A DNA stretch of 64,000 bases from Pseudomonas sp. G.S.17 (GTDB taxonomy: Bacteria; Pseudomonadota; Gammaproteobacteria; Pseudomonadales; Pseudomonadaceae): assembly GCF_038096165.1 (NCBI RefSeq), contig NZ_CP151076.1, positions 5,019,501-5,083,500 on the forward strand, written 5' to 3'. This document shows, in pieces, positions 25,994 to 36,700 of this stretch (its first letter is position 1; every line of letters starts with the position of its first letter). Made by a program: the position numbers and the translations under genes. The notes under the pieces are model-generated. The model was given only the letters and a program-made list of their open reading frames with translations. It did no database searches and was not told the DNA's origin.

Positions 25994-27104
25994 CAACGGA
26001 TTCCCAGGCCGCCACGCAGCGGTTACGGCCACTGCGCTTGGCCAGATACAACGCCTGGTCCGCGCGATGCAGGCCGTCGTCAATGTTGTCGCCCCAGCGC
26101 AGCAGGGTCATGCCAACAGACAAACTTAGGCTGGCATCGGGCAAATCATTGAGCTGAACCCGCGCAAAGGCCTCGCGCACGCGCTCGCAGCAGTCGATCA
26201 GTTGTTGCTCGGTGCAGTGAGGAATCAACAGCACGAATTCTTCTCCGCCATAGCGCGCCAGCACGTCAGTGTCTCGCAGGCAGTCTTCGGCATGGGCGGC
26301 GAAAGCCTGTAGCACCTGGTCACCTGCGGCATGCCCGTAGCTGTCATTAATGCGTTTGAAATGGTCAAGATCGATCAGCGCCAGCCCGTGAAATGCATAG
26401 CCATCAAGCAGAGCAAGCTCGCGAGTGGCCATACGCAAGAAGTGACGACGATTGTACAGGTTGGTCAGTTCATCAGTCGCGGCCAGTTCTTCAAGTTGCA
26501 GCATCATGCCGCGCAAGGTGTCCTGATGCGCCTGCAAGGCGTACCGACGTTGGCGCATGCGCATGCGTTGGGTGTGTACGTAGCTGGCAAAAAGGCTAAG
26601 CCAGAGCAGCATGACGAACAAGGCACTCAATTGCAGCAGCGCAGTGGCCGGGTGGGCCATCTGCCCTTGGGAAAACTCCCAGGCGTTGATCGCACAGAAG
26701 CTGACCAGCACCAGCGCCGCACAGCGCGCAAAGACAATCGGCGTCAGCTGAAACAGCCCGAACAGCAGAATGGGGGCGTACAGAATCAAAAACGCGCCTC
26801 GGGCCGTATCCAGATAGGAAATCAACCAGGTCAGCCAAACCAAGGCCATCAGCACCTGGAACTCGGTCAGGCTTGCATCCTGAAAACGCTGATTGAACCG
26901 ACTGAGGAAAACCCAGAACAGCGCAAACTGACTCAACACCACCAAAGCACTGCCGATGATCGCTACATGAAGCGGTTGATGAAGCTCTCCAGCATAGATC
27001 GCCAGCCAGGTAAGCGACATGACGATCAAATAGGTCGCTGCGGCCATCCCAAAACGTTTTAAAAAGAGGGACTGCGTGGTTGGAGAGATGACTCTCCCGC
27101 TCAT
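25986..27104 (-). CDS. sadC: membrane diguanylate cyclase, SadC-like
   Basis: 372 residues from the ATG at 27104; the in-frame TTG at 27146 is less likely. About six membrane helices (20-190), then a GGDEF domain with active RYGGEEF and an inhibitory RxxD site (RDTD) five residues before it, so product-inhibited cyclic di-GMP synthesis is expected. By position (ferredoxin reductase downstream, fumarase upstream) it matches PA4332 SadC, which controls biofilm and flagellar switching; it is shorter than SadC of P. aeruginosa (487), so the symbol is tentative. Confidence 0.75.
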   Translation of the reverse strand: MSGRVISPTTQSLFLKRFGMAAATYLIVMSLTWLAIYAGELHQPLHVAIIGSALVVLSQFALFWVFLSRFNQRFQDASLTEFQVLMALVWLTWLISYLDTARGAFLILYAPILLFGLFQLTPIVFARCAALVLVSFCAINAWEFSQGQMAHPATALLQLSALFVMLLWLSLFASYVHTQRMRMRQRRYALQAHQDTLRGMMLQLEELAATDELTNLYNRRHFLRMATRELALLDGYAFHGLALIDLDHFKRINDSYGHAAGDQVLQAFAAHAEDCLRDTDVLARYGGEEFVLLIPHCTEQQLIDCCERVREAFARVQLNDLPDASLSLSVGMTLLRWGDNIDDGLHRADQALYLAKRSGRNRCVAAWESVDA

Positions 27105-27479
27105 TGTGCTCAAAAGGATTCCTTCCCATAGTCGCACCAAGCCCAAACCTTAGCCTTGGATCCAAAAGTTGACTAGCTGTAAAGTTAAATACGTTCAATT
27201 ATGTTCAATTGCAACCGCCACAAATCAGCCCAAGGCCGCTAAAACCGGCGACTGCGAAGCATTCGCTTGCAGCCCGCGGGCTCGCTGCTGCCAAGACAAG
27301 CCCGCAGTATGACAATAGACTCTTGTTAACCGATGGATGGACCTGCGCAACCAGCGGGTTATACTGCCGCGCCTTTTTGCGCCAGCCGAAGTAGCCGTAA
27401 CAACGCTGATACAACAGCCGCGTTTTGTAGTATTCGGTACACATTTGAATGTTCCCGTCCCAACAGAGGAGCGCGCCCC

Positions 27480-29003
27480 ATGACCGTGATCAAGCAAGAC
27501 GACCTGATTCAAAGTGTCGCCGATGCCCTGCAATTCATTTCCTACTACCACCCGGTAGATTTCATTCAGGCCATGCACGAAGCGTATCTGCGTGAAGAGT
27601 CGCCAGCTGCTCGCGACTCCATGGCTCAGATCCTGATCAATTCGCGCATGTGCGCGACCGGTCATCGCCCGATCTGCCAGGACACCGGCATCGTCACCGT
27701 GTTCGTTCGCGTGGGCATGGATGTGCGCTGGACCGGCGCCACCATGAGCCTGGATGACATGATCAACGAAGGCGTGCGCCGCGCCTATAACCTGCCGGAA
27801 AACATCCTGCGCGCTTCGATCCTGGCCGACCCGGCCGGCGCTCGCAAGAACACCAAGGACAACACCCCGGCCGTTATCCATTACTCCATCGTCCCGGGTA
27901 ACACCGTGGAAGTGGACGTCGCAGCCAAGGGCGGCGGTTCGGAAAACAAGTCGAAGATGGCGATGCTCAACCCGTCCGACTCGATCGTCGACTGGGTATT
28001 GAAAACCGTACCGACCATGGGTGCCGGTTGGTGCCCGCCGGGCATGCTCGGCATCGGCATCGGCGGCACTGCCGAGAAGGCTGCGGTGATGGCCAAGGAA
28101 GTGTTGATGGAATCCATCGACATTCACGAGCTGAAACTGCGCGGCCCGTCCAATCGTATCGAAGAGATGCGCCTGGAGCTGTTCGAGAAGGTCAACCAGC
28201 TGGGCATCGGCGCTCAAGGCCTTGGCGGCCTGACCACCGTGCTCGACGTGAAGATAATGGATTACCCGACCCACGCCGCTTCGTTGCCGGTGTGCATGAT
28301 CCCTAACTGCGCCGCCACCCGGCACACGCATTTCGTGCTGGACGGCAGCGGCCCGGTCGCTCAGGAAGCACCGCCGCTGGACGCCTACCCGGAAATAGTC
28401 TGGGAAGCCGGCCCGTCGGCACGCCGCGTCGACCTCGACACCTTGACCCCGGAAGACGTACAGAGCTGGAAGCCGGGCGAAACCGTTTTGCTCAACGGCA
28501 AGATGCTTACCGGTCGTGACGCTGCGCACAAACGCATGGTCGAAATGCTCAACAAGGGCGAAACCCTGCCGGTCGACCTCAAAGGTCGCTTCATCTACTA
28601 CGTCGGCCCGGTTGATCCGGTACGCGAAGAAGTGGTTGGCCCGGCTGGACCGACCACCGCAACGCGGATGGACAAATTCACCCGGCAGATCCTAGATCAG
28701 ACCGGCTTGCTGGGCATGATCGGCAAATCCGAGCGCGGCCCGACCGCGATCGAAGCGATCAAGGACTACAAGGCCGTGTACCTCATGGCAGTCGGCGGCG
28801 CGGCTTATCTGGTGGCGCAGGCCATCAAGAAGTCCCGCGTCGTCGCCTTCGCCGAACTGGGCATGGAAGCGATCTACGAGTTCGAGGTCAAGGACATGCC
28901 GGTCACGGTCGCCGTGGACAGCAACGGTGAATCCGTGCACATCACCGGCCCGCAGATCTGGCAGAAGAAGATCAGCGAAAGTCTGGCGGTTGAAGTGCAG
29001 TAA
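27480..29003 (+). CDS. fumA: fumarate hydratase, class I (iron-sulfur)
   Basis: 507 residues from the ATG at 27480 (MTVIKQDDLIQSVADALQF), the same length I recall for PA4333. N-terminal catalytic domain with cysteines of the 4Fe-4S cluster (TGHRPICQDTGIV near 61-73, MIPNCAATRHTHF near 274-286) and the C-terminal Fe-S hydro-lyase domain (KGRFIYYVGPVDPVREEVVG). It interconverts fumarate and malate in the TCA cycle. The cluster makes it oxygen-sensitive. Monocistronic. Confidence 0.94.
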   Translation: MTVIKQDDLIQSVADALQFISYYHPVDFIQAMHEAYLREESPAARDSMAQILINSRMCATGHRPICQDTGIVTVFVRVGMDVRWTGATMSLDDMINEGVRRAYNLPENILRASILADPAGARKNTKDNTPAVIHYSIVPGNTVEVDVAAKGGGSENKSKMAMLNPSDSIVDWVLKTVPTMGAGWCPPGMLGIGIGGTAEKAAVMAKEVLMESIDIHELKLRGPSNRIEEMRLELFEKVNQLGIGAQGLGGLTTVLDVKIMDYPTHAASLPVCMIPNCAATRHTHFVLDGSGPVAQEAPPLDAYPEIVWEAGPSARRVDLDTLTPEDVQSWKPGETVLLNGKMLTGRDAAHKRMVEMLNKGETLPVDLKGRFIYYVGPVDPVREEVVGPAGPTTATRMDKFTRQILDQTGLLGMIGKSERGPTAIEAIKDYKAVYLMAVGGAAYLVAQAIKKSRVVAFAELGMEAIYEFEVKDMPVTVAVDSNGESVHITGPQIWQKKISESLAVEVQ

Positions 29004-29019
29004 GGCAGTCACACCGCAG

Positions 29020-29098
29020 TTCGCAGCGGGACGCGTAGTTGCAAGCCCGCTCCCACAGGGCTCCATGCAGTTCTTATGGGAGCGGGCTCGCCTGCGAA
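29020..29098. repeat. REP-type palindrome at the left border of the Tc locus
   Basis: GCCCGCTCCCA at 29045-29055 is inverted at 29077-29087, and TTCGCAG at 29020-29026 is inverted at 29092-29098. This nested arrangement is the usual REP pair of fluorescent pseudomonads. It lies between fumA and the end of the tcaB-like gene. Confidence 0.75.
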
Positions 29099-29151
29099 TG
29101 GGGAACCGCAGTCATCCAGAAAAATAACTGTCGGACGCGCCCCGGAAAACG

Positions 29152-32100
29152 TCAGGCTTCAGGCAGCGTAATGCGCCTTGCGGTCTCTTCGCCCTCCTCC
29201 ACCGTAGCTACCAGCGTTTCTACTTCCGATGCGAATACTTTACCGCCATCCACCGCGAAATAGCGCACATGCAGAATGATGTCAGTCAGCGAGTCGAGAA
29301 TTGCCATCTGCCGCCCGGATGCGTGACGCGGAAAACTTAAGGTCCAGCGCGAAACGGCACCTGTGCCTTCGAACGGAAAGTAACGCTCGTCACCAAAATC
29401 CAGAATGAACATACCGTCATCATCGATGCCGCCGGAAATACCTATTTGCTGATTGGCCCTGGGATTAAATACGATGTGGGTGGGGTCTACGATTTCGTCT
29501 TCTTCCTGTGGCAACTCGCCGGCCTCTTTATAGAGGTAACGCACACCCGCGATCTGTGGTTTCAACAGCGCGCTGCTCGATTGCTGAGTCAGCATGACGC
29601 GCATGTCCTCATACGGTCCCAGTACGGCGGGTATCGATACCGAAACCCGTACCAACTGACGGAGGTAGTGACCGGGATAATCCTTGTCGAACAATGAGGA
29701 CTTCAGATCGAAGGCAATCTCACCCTTGCCTTTCAGCTCATTTAGTACACCTTCCCAGCCTGTCGCAAGCGCAACGCCGTCTTGAGCGTCCGTGCCGGGG
29801 TCGTAATCCTTGAGCAGAGCTTTCAAGGAAAGGGTTTTAGTCAGTTCCAGCCTGCGCTCGTGGCGGGAGAGAAATGCCGACTCCATCTGCATCAACCCCA
29901 GCTTCAAGGTTTCTCCAGCGGTCAACCCATGGCGATTGTCGGCCCAGGCAGTGGTGGAAATGAACCGCGTATCACGATCACCGATTTCGTATTGCCAACA
30001 CGCTTCGGTGCTCAGACACATGGACAACACTACATCGTAGGCTTGGAAGTACAAGGTCGACATCTGACTAAGCAGCCACTGGTACAAAGCCGGCCCTACG
30101 GCGCGATTTTTAAGGAAGCTGTAATAAACCTGGGCTTGCTCCTGCGCTTTGGCCGCTTGTTCAAGGCTGGTTTTAGCCGCAGTGATGACGATGTCCTGCA
30201 CCTCAAGCTGCAGTTTGATAGCCTCTAGCTCTTGCTCGGCCTGGCGGGCCAGGAATTGCCACTCGACACGGCGACGACGGTATTGCTCGCTGATCAAGGT
30301 TTGTTCTGCCTCCCTTATGAGGAGAGCGGCGGCCCCATGGGCTATGGCCGCGCCAGCAAAGACAAACCCCGCTGGCCGCGCACCGCCGCTGGAAGTCCCG
30401 TAAATCGTTGGAGCCGCGCCGTCCACGGCATGGGCAATTACAGTCATGACATCCGCTGCTAATTCCAAATACTTCGAACCACTCTGCTTATCCTGGGCCT
30501 TTTTTTCCGCCGAACTGACATCCTCATTCACCAATTTATCGTAATACACTTTACGCGCCTCAATCGCGACCTGACTGCCCCCCAGTGCCGCCCGCGAAGC
30601 CACTGCCTGCTCGATCATCTGGACCTGCAGGGTCTCGGCGAACGAGGATAACTCCAGCACGTGAGACTGCTGCAGTTCCTCTTGGTCGGCGCGATCCCGC
30701 AGCTCCATGTAGCCGCGTACTTGCTCGCCATAGCGGATCAATGTCTCAACCGCATTCTGCACCCGCGGCAGCATGGCCCGGAATCGATACGGTGGGATGA
30801 TCGCCAGCGAGCCCAGACGACGCTGACCACTGCCGCCGCCCGCCGCCTGAGCTCGCAAGAGGTCAAAAGGATTCGCCGCAGGGGCATACAACGGCAGCGA
30901 CATTGTCTTGCCATCCAGTGTCAGATTGTGGCGCAGGTTATACAGCCGCAATGCCAGACGATCCCAGAGATCAAGCAACTGGACGTTGACCGACAGGCGG
31001 AACCATGGCGCATCGAGCAAGCGTAGCCAGGGCCTACCTTCGGCGCGGCTCGGTATGTCATGCTCCAGCCACTTGAGCCCGGAAGCTTCAAAGTTGGCAA
31101 ACAAGCCGTCGTCATAAGCGGCCGCATCCTCCAGCATCATCGGCGTCCAACGGCTAATGCTGCGACCCTTGGACAGTGGCCCCAACAACGAGGCCGCACG
31201 GATATAGAACAATTGCGCCTGGGTGAGGGTGTCGCGAGTCAACTGCCGATAGAGCATGTCGCCGTGGGCAATCAGGTTATTCAGATAAAAGACGAAAATT
31301 GCTTTGCGGTAATGCGACGGCGCACCATAGGCAATGGCATCAGGATCGCCCAGCCCGCCCCATTCGTAAGTTGGGTCATCATCGCAGGTCAGTGGGCGAC
31401 TGACCCAGTAGGGGTGATTCGCCACAGGTGGTGGGTATAACGGCGCTATGCGTTCCAGAGGATTGAACAGATAGTGCAACCAGGTTTCCGCGCCCAAATA
31501 GTCGAACTCAGTGTGCAGCCGGTGCGCAATCAGATGCGGCACATGGAAGAACAGCTCCCAGAAATAGCGGCCGTTGGCACCTTTGAAGTCCAAGGGAAGC
31601 CACGGTGAATTCGTAGGTATGGGAACTGGCGGTTCTGATGTGTGTTGAGCCTCCCAACTCAAGATGTTTTTCAGCGAAAGCTCAGCTCTTTTTACCAATT
31701 CTTTGGCAAAGGTGGTGTTCAAACGAACATACCGCAAGGATCCCAACCCGAGCGCGGTAACATCAAGAAATTGCCCCCCCTCAGATGTGCTGACAATAAG
31801 CGGAACCGGAGTTGGCTTTGGTATTCTGGTGATATTGTATTGGTTATAGCCCAATCCGGAATTTTTGGCTCCGCCGAACCGTCGGACTGCAACCATAGAT
31901 TCGTCCGTCCAGTTAGTGTTTACCAATGGTGTTTTGGCGGCACCATTGAGCGTCAACCTATAGGGCGTCTCGGGATCCGAGTCCCATATACCAAAATAGC
32001 GAGTAGACGGAAGTACTGTTTCCCGATAATAGTTTAGCTCATCAGCCATCACTAAATCCCCCCCGGGCATGTCCAGCACGAAACCAGCCCCTTTTTTAGC

Positions 32101-33759
32101 CATATCATTAGTCAATGATGGAAAATCAGCAGGAGTAATCGGCAAAATTATAAACGCTCGATATAAAGACGTATAGCCGGGCTCAAAAAATAGCGTCTCG
32201 AAATCAGAAGTATCGAAATTCGCAATCAACGATCCATCCCAATATAATCCACCTATCGCATTTGATGGCAGGAGAGAATTTGAGTACTGACCGCGAAACG
32301 ATACCTCCAGAACAAAGCTGGTGTGATCGCCGTTCACGGCAGTAGTGTAATAACCCCCCTGTACAACTCTGGAACTTACAAGAAACAAGGAAAACTCACT
32401 GCGCTCATACCGTAACGCCGTGCAAACACCCCGAACCTCTAACGAACATCCCTCTTCCGAAGTGTGTAATTTAGCCGTAAGCTCAAGAGACTGATTCAAC
32501 CCCCCATCCGGAATGTCATTATCAGCACTTCCGCCAGTGTCCCAGATAACATTATCCAAAATCCATTCATTATCCCCATTACCGTACTTCCCCAGCAACG
32601 GAAATTGCGCACGCGCCGGATCCCCACCCAACATGGCCGCTGCAATACCGTATAACTGCGTCATCTCACTGGTGGGTAACGTTATCTTGTTAAACATCCT
32701 GCCGAACACCAGCAGGAATTGTTCAGGCTCGGCTGGAATCACTTGCACCGCCTGCTCCTGCCTGAACTGAAAGCATACTATCAAGCGTGGCTCCCCGGAA
32801 AAACGAGCATCCATGGACGCCACCAGAGTAAAACGGCCTGTGAGCACACCTTGCTCATTATATTGATCGCCCAAATCCTGCCTTTCGGTCAAACCTTCGT
32901 AAATAAGCGTTGCGGATGACCACATGTTCGATATTTTTTTAAAGGCCATTTTCGCCCGGTAATAATGCTTGCCGGTCTTCGCACCGCTGTCGTCTACTTC
33001 GGTCGGCCCCAACTCGACCCAAATAATATGCAATCTTCCGTCCATCACGACTGGGCGCACATGGGTCACTTTGGCATCGAAAGCCACGTCGATGCTTTGC
33101 CACTCCGTCCAGGCCGAAGGCATGACCTGAGTACTGTCTTCCTGCAGGTCGATTTTTGCCTTACGCCAATAATAAGAAAACGGTTCGACACTCTGTCGCC
33201 CGAAAAAATAATAATCAGCCTGTCTAAAATCCGCACCATCGATATAACAGGCGACCACTTGCAGATTGCTAACCAACTCAAAACTGTCCAGATAGGTCTT
33301 CAACGCCATTTGTACGGTATTTTCACTGATCCGGCTTTGCCCTAGTTCGGCTTCAAATGCCTGGAACTGACTGGTCTTGCCCAGACGTAGCGTCGGGTCG
33401 ATATAGTTCTCCGGATAGTCTTCGATCATCTGGTAGCCGGCCCAGACACTGTATTCACTCATGCCTTCACGCCACAGCCGCAAACGTTCCTCATCAAACC
33501 CCTGCGCATACCCCGGCTCCATGCCGTTGTAGATCGCGTTGATGTACTGCTGAATGCTGGCAATACCCTGCGCGACGCGACTGGTCTCGACCGCGCCGCT
33601 GACCTGATTATCGATCAGCAGGTATTCGTAGAGATCGTCTGGTGTGGTTAGACTCAGCGGCGCTGCCGTTGCGTCCGAAGGAACAATTTGGCCGAGATAA
33701 TACGCAACGAGTGCGTCTCGGCGCTGTTCCTCTAGTTCGGGGATTATTCCATTATCCAT
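29152..33759 (-). CDS. tcaB: Tc toxin TcA subunit, C-terminal half (TcaB-like)
   Basis: 1535 residues from the ATG at 33759, chosen because GGAGG lies eight bases upstream; the frame is open to 33816 with other ATGs at 33774 and 33795. The first 250 residues resemble the middle of TcdA (EQRRDALVAYYLGQI, YNGMEPGYAQGF, MSEYSVWAGYQMIEDYPENY). A variable AT-rich centre (about 250-700) corresponds to the receptor-binding region. Residues about 1000-1250 form the pore helices (LIRYGEQVRGYMELRDRADQ), and the C-terminus should bind TcB. Starts 25 bp after tcaA, same operon. Confidence 0.88.
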   Translation of the reverse strand: MDNGIIPELEEQRRDALVAYYLGQIVPSDATAAPLSLTTPDDLYEYLLIDNQVSGAVETSRVAQGIASIQQYINAIYNGMEPGYAQGFDEERLRLWREGMSEYSVWAGYQMIEDYPENYIDPTLRLGKTSQFQAFEAELGQSRISENTVQMALKTYLDSFELVSNLQVVACYIDGADFRQADYYFFGRQSVEPFSYYWRKAKIDLQEDSTQVMPSAWTEWQSIDVAFDAKVTHVRPVVMDGRLHIIWVELGPTEVDDSGAKTGKHYYRAKMAFKKISNMWSSATLIYEGLTERQDLGDQYNEQGVLTGRFTLVASMDARFSGEPRLIVCFQFRQEQAVQVIPAEPEQFLLVFGRMFNKITLPTSEMTQLYGIAAAMLGGDPARAQFPLLGKYGNGDNEWILDNVIWDTGGSADNDIPDGGLNQSLELTAKLHTSEEGCSLEVRGVCTALRYERSEFSLFLVSSRVVQGGYYTTAVNGDHTSFVLEVSFRGQYSNSLLPSNAIGGLYWDGSLIANFDTSDFETLFFEPGYTSLYRAFIILPITPADFPSLTNDMAKKGAGFVLDMPGGDLVMADELNYYRETVLPSTRYFGIWDSDPETPYRLTLNGAAKTPLVNTNWTDESMVAVRRFGGAKNSGLGYNQYNITRIPKPTPVPLIVSTSEGGQFLDVTALGLGSLRYVRLNTTFAKELVKRAELSLKNILSWEAQHTSEPPVPIPTNSPWLPLDFKGANGRYFWELFFHVPHLIAHRLHTEFDYLGAETWLHYLFNPLERIAPLYPPPVANHPYWVSRPLTCDDDPTYEWGGLGDPDAIAYGAPSHYRKAIFVFYLNNLIAHGDMLYRQLTRDTLTQAQLFYIRAASLLGPLSKGRSISRWTPMMLEDAAAYDDGLFANFEASGLKWLEHDIPSRAEGRPWLRLLDAPWFRLSVNVQLLDLWDRLALRLYNLRHNLTLDGKTMSLPLYAPAANPFDLLRAQAAGGGSGQRRLGSLAIIPPYRFRAMLPRVQNAVETLIRYGEQVRGYMELRDRADQEELQQSHVLELSSFAETLQVQMIEQAVASRAALGGSQVAIEARKVYYDKLVNEDVSSAEKKAQDKQSGSKYLELAADVMTVIAHAVDGAAPTIYGTSSGGARPAGFVFAGAAIAHGAAALLIREAEQTLISEQYRRRRVEWQFLARQAEQELEAIKLQLEVQDIVITAAKTSLEQAAKAQEQAQVYYSFLKNRAVGPALYQWLLSQMSTLYFQAYDVVLSMCLSTEACWQYEIGDRDTRFISTTAWADNRHGLTAGETLKLGLMQMESAFLSRHERRLELTKTLSLKALLKDYDPGTDAQDGVALATGWEGVLNELKGKGEIAFDLKSSLFDKDYPGHYLRQLVRVSVSIPAVLGPYEDMRVMLTQQSSSALLKPQIAGVRYLYKEAGELPQEEDEIVDPTHIVFNPRANQQIGISGGIDDDGMFILDFGDERYFPFEGTGAVSRWTLSFPRHASGRQMAILDSLTDIILHVRYFAVDGGKVFASEVETLVATVEEGEETARRITLPEA

Positions 33760-33784
33760 GATCAAGGCCTCCATCCCTACTTCG

Positions 33785-36700
33785 CTAAATCCCATGTTCG
33801 AATGGCAAAAGCACAATACGCTCGTTTACACGTAACAATTCTACGCTCACAATATCTCCAGCACCCAGGGGCTCCGAGAAATCAAACACAACCGTCCCCG
33901 CCATCCATAGAACAGGCTCCTCAAACCGCCCCATGCAAGTTAAATCTCGACTAACAACTCTAGCAACAGGCCGCGCATTTCTTACATCCACCATTGAATC
34001 GACATCACCTATACTGACAGAGTACCTGCCTAAAAATAGCCCTTCTTGGGAGGAGCCCCCTCCCCTAAACACACGCCCTATATGGAAAGTCAGGGCCCTC
34101 TCAACTCCATATCTACTCCTCAGAAATATAGTGTGATCGGTAAACCATGGCAGCGTAACTTCCATCTCAAACTCAGTCGCCCCCACGGCTGAGAGGTGCT
34201 CCCCGCCCGGCGTGATCTTCATGACATTAGTATTATTATTGTGAATACTAAACGGCACGCCTGAAATGTCATTACCTCCAGTATCGACAGCCGAAACAGT
34301 TAAAGTATACGACCCTGGCATTAATACTTCCGGCACCTCAGGCACATAATTATAACCAGCGCAAACCACCTTAAATGTAAACCTGGCAATTGCAATGACG
34401 TTAAACTCGAAACGATGGGAAGTGCCTGAAACAGTAGCCGCTACGACATACTCACCTTGGTCAAATCTGTAATTTACTCTAGCAACGCCATCTCTATCAG
34501 ACAAAGTAGTAGTTTTCGACCCATCCTCGATGATCCAATCAACTGGAACACCAACAGGTATACCTTCACCCGCGCGCAGCCACACCGACAGTTCTATTGG
34601 GTCGGCACTGCCAATCCAGTAGATCTCGCTCGATGCCTCTCCTTTAACGATAGTTACCTCAGGGTAAATAGTTACATTTTCGGTTGACTTGGCAACGATA
34701 AGCACATCGGCATATACGGTGACAGTCACCCTCCCCTCTTCGTTTGAAAAAAATCTAGCGCTTGCCTCACCGCCTTCATTCGTAACACTTTCTTGATCAA
34801 TTAAACCATCATGATCAGCTTCCCAAGTAACGACCGCACCCACTACCGGCGTGCCGTTCAATTCCACCAGACGACAACTAACAACGGTCTCAATACCCAC
34901 AACAACCGTTTCAACAAATCGGACATACTGAAAATACGGAATACTCAGAAACTCAACAGTTTCATACTCCCAGGTCCTACCGTTCTTGTACTGCGCGATG
35001 ACTTCGGACACACCTTTCGGGCCACTACGCAGCTCTGCACGGGTCATCCCTTGGGGGTCGGTATACGTTTGATAACGCAAGAATTCACCGAGAGTCGCAC
35101 CCCACTCAATGGCACGATCAACTCCCCTATTGCCATAGTCATCGACCACCGTGACCGAGAAATAAATCGGTTCAAGCTTGTTGGCAAGAGCTGTCGAAGG
35201 CCCATACTCACCATCAATGAGGTGTAAAGAGTCCTCATCACAATCAATCACCACTACTGGCGCCATCAACTTCTCGCCCAGCCCGTAATACGCGACCATA
35301 TGGGCAATACCCATGACGTTACCGCTTTGCAGGGTATTCGAGGTTTGCCCGTTCTCGTCGGTAATGGTTGTACGCTGATCCAGCTCACCCAGATCAGTCG
35401 TCCAGGTGACGGTGACACCGTCTAATGGCTCATCCATGAAGTCTCGCAAGGTAATAGTGTACGTCGCATCATCGCCCTCACGCTGGGCCACCAGATAATC
35501 CGGAGTCACGGTGATCACACTGGAATGACTTTGACCGACCTCGCCAACCGCGCTGGCGGGCGGAACTTCGGTCAGGCAACTGAGTGCCAGCTCCGCCGCC
35601 TGGCGGTAGCGCTCGGTCGAAGTAGTCGGCGTCAGTTCATGCAGTGCCAACAGGGCGTTGGCGTCCAGACCGGTATGGCGACTGAGCAGGCACACCCGTG
35701 CCAACACATCGAAGTCGACTAGGGTAAAGATAACTCCGTCTTTGGGGTTAAGCCGTAGCGCAACCGCCAGCACATCACGTACTCCCCAACGCAGAAAGCC
35801 CGCGAGCTTATTGGCGGCGCTGTCACGTATCAGGCGTTTGTCTCCAGGTGTCGCGCCAGCCCAAAGTGTGTTGATCAGACGGAAATAGTCGAGCAACGTA
35901 TCTTCACTCTGCTCGCTAAGTCGTAGTGCCCTGGCGTATTGCGTCAGAAAGTACAGCGTTTGCAGGGATAACACGGTATCCGTCAGGCCAAACCACTCGG
36001 GATGTTGCACATACTGGGTGATCAAAGCAGGGCTCAGCGCCAAGTGATCACAGAGCACGGCCCGCCTAGACAGCGCGTCCAGTACCAACAACACCTCGTC
36101 GCCGATGGGCACAGTAGCTGTGGCACCGGAGCCAAAAGCCCCTAACACCTCCAGTAACAATTGATAGCGATTGCCTTCGCTCCAGAACAGCAGGGCCTTG
36201 ACCAGGTCGGCGGAAGTGTTCAAGTAATCACCGAGGCCCTCCATCAGCAAGGCTTCCTGGGCGCCTCTGGCACGCATGATCATATTGGTGATTTTCGGGT
36301 GCAGCTCTTCGACAGGAAGGCCATATCCATCCAGTATGACTCTCACCTCATTGCCGAGCGCCTGTTCAAAACTCTCTTCATTTTCACCGCTCAAATATTT
36401 GACCAGCCCTTTGGTGGCCGGTGCCAAGGCCCCGTTATCAATGAAAAGACTCAACGCTTCGAACCAATTGATCGGTTCGCTGAGGTAAACCTGCCTGCCA
36501 GTGGCATCGGTATGCAGAGTTTCCGATGAGTCCGGCGCGCCGAGTTGAGCGAAGCTGCTGTCGGTAATCAGTGCCGAGGTCAGCCGCGAGTGCAGCTGCA
36601 GCAACAAATTGCGTTCCGCATCGGTAGCCACGGGCTGAGTCAAGGCTGGCAATACCAGATGACATAGTTGGGCCACGCTCCATTGGCAGTCATGTAACCA

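Noticed and set aside
27225..28529. 434-residue open frame antisense to fumarase
   Set aside because: Shadow of a highly conserved gene; composition and lack of a start site do not support coding.
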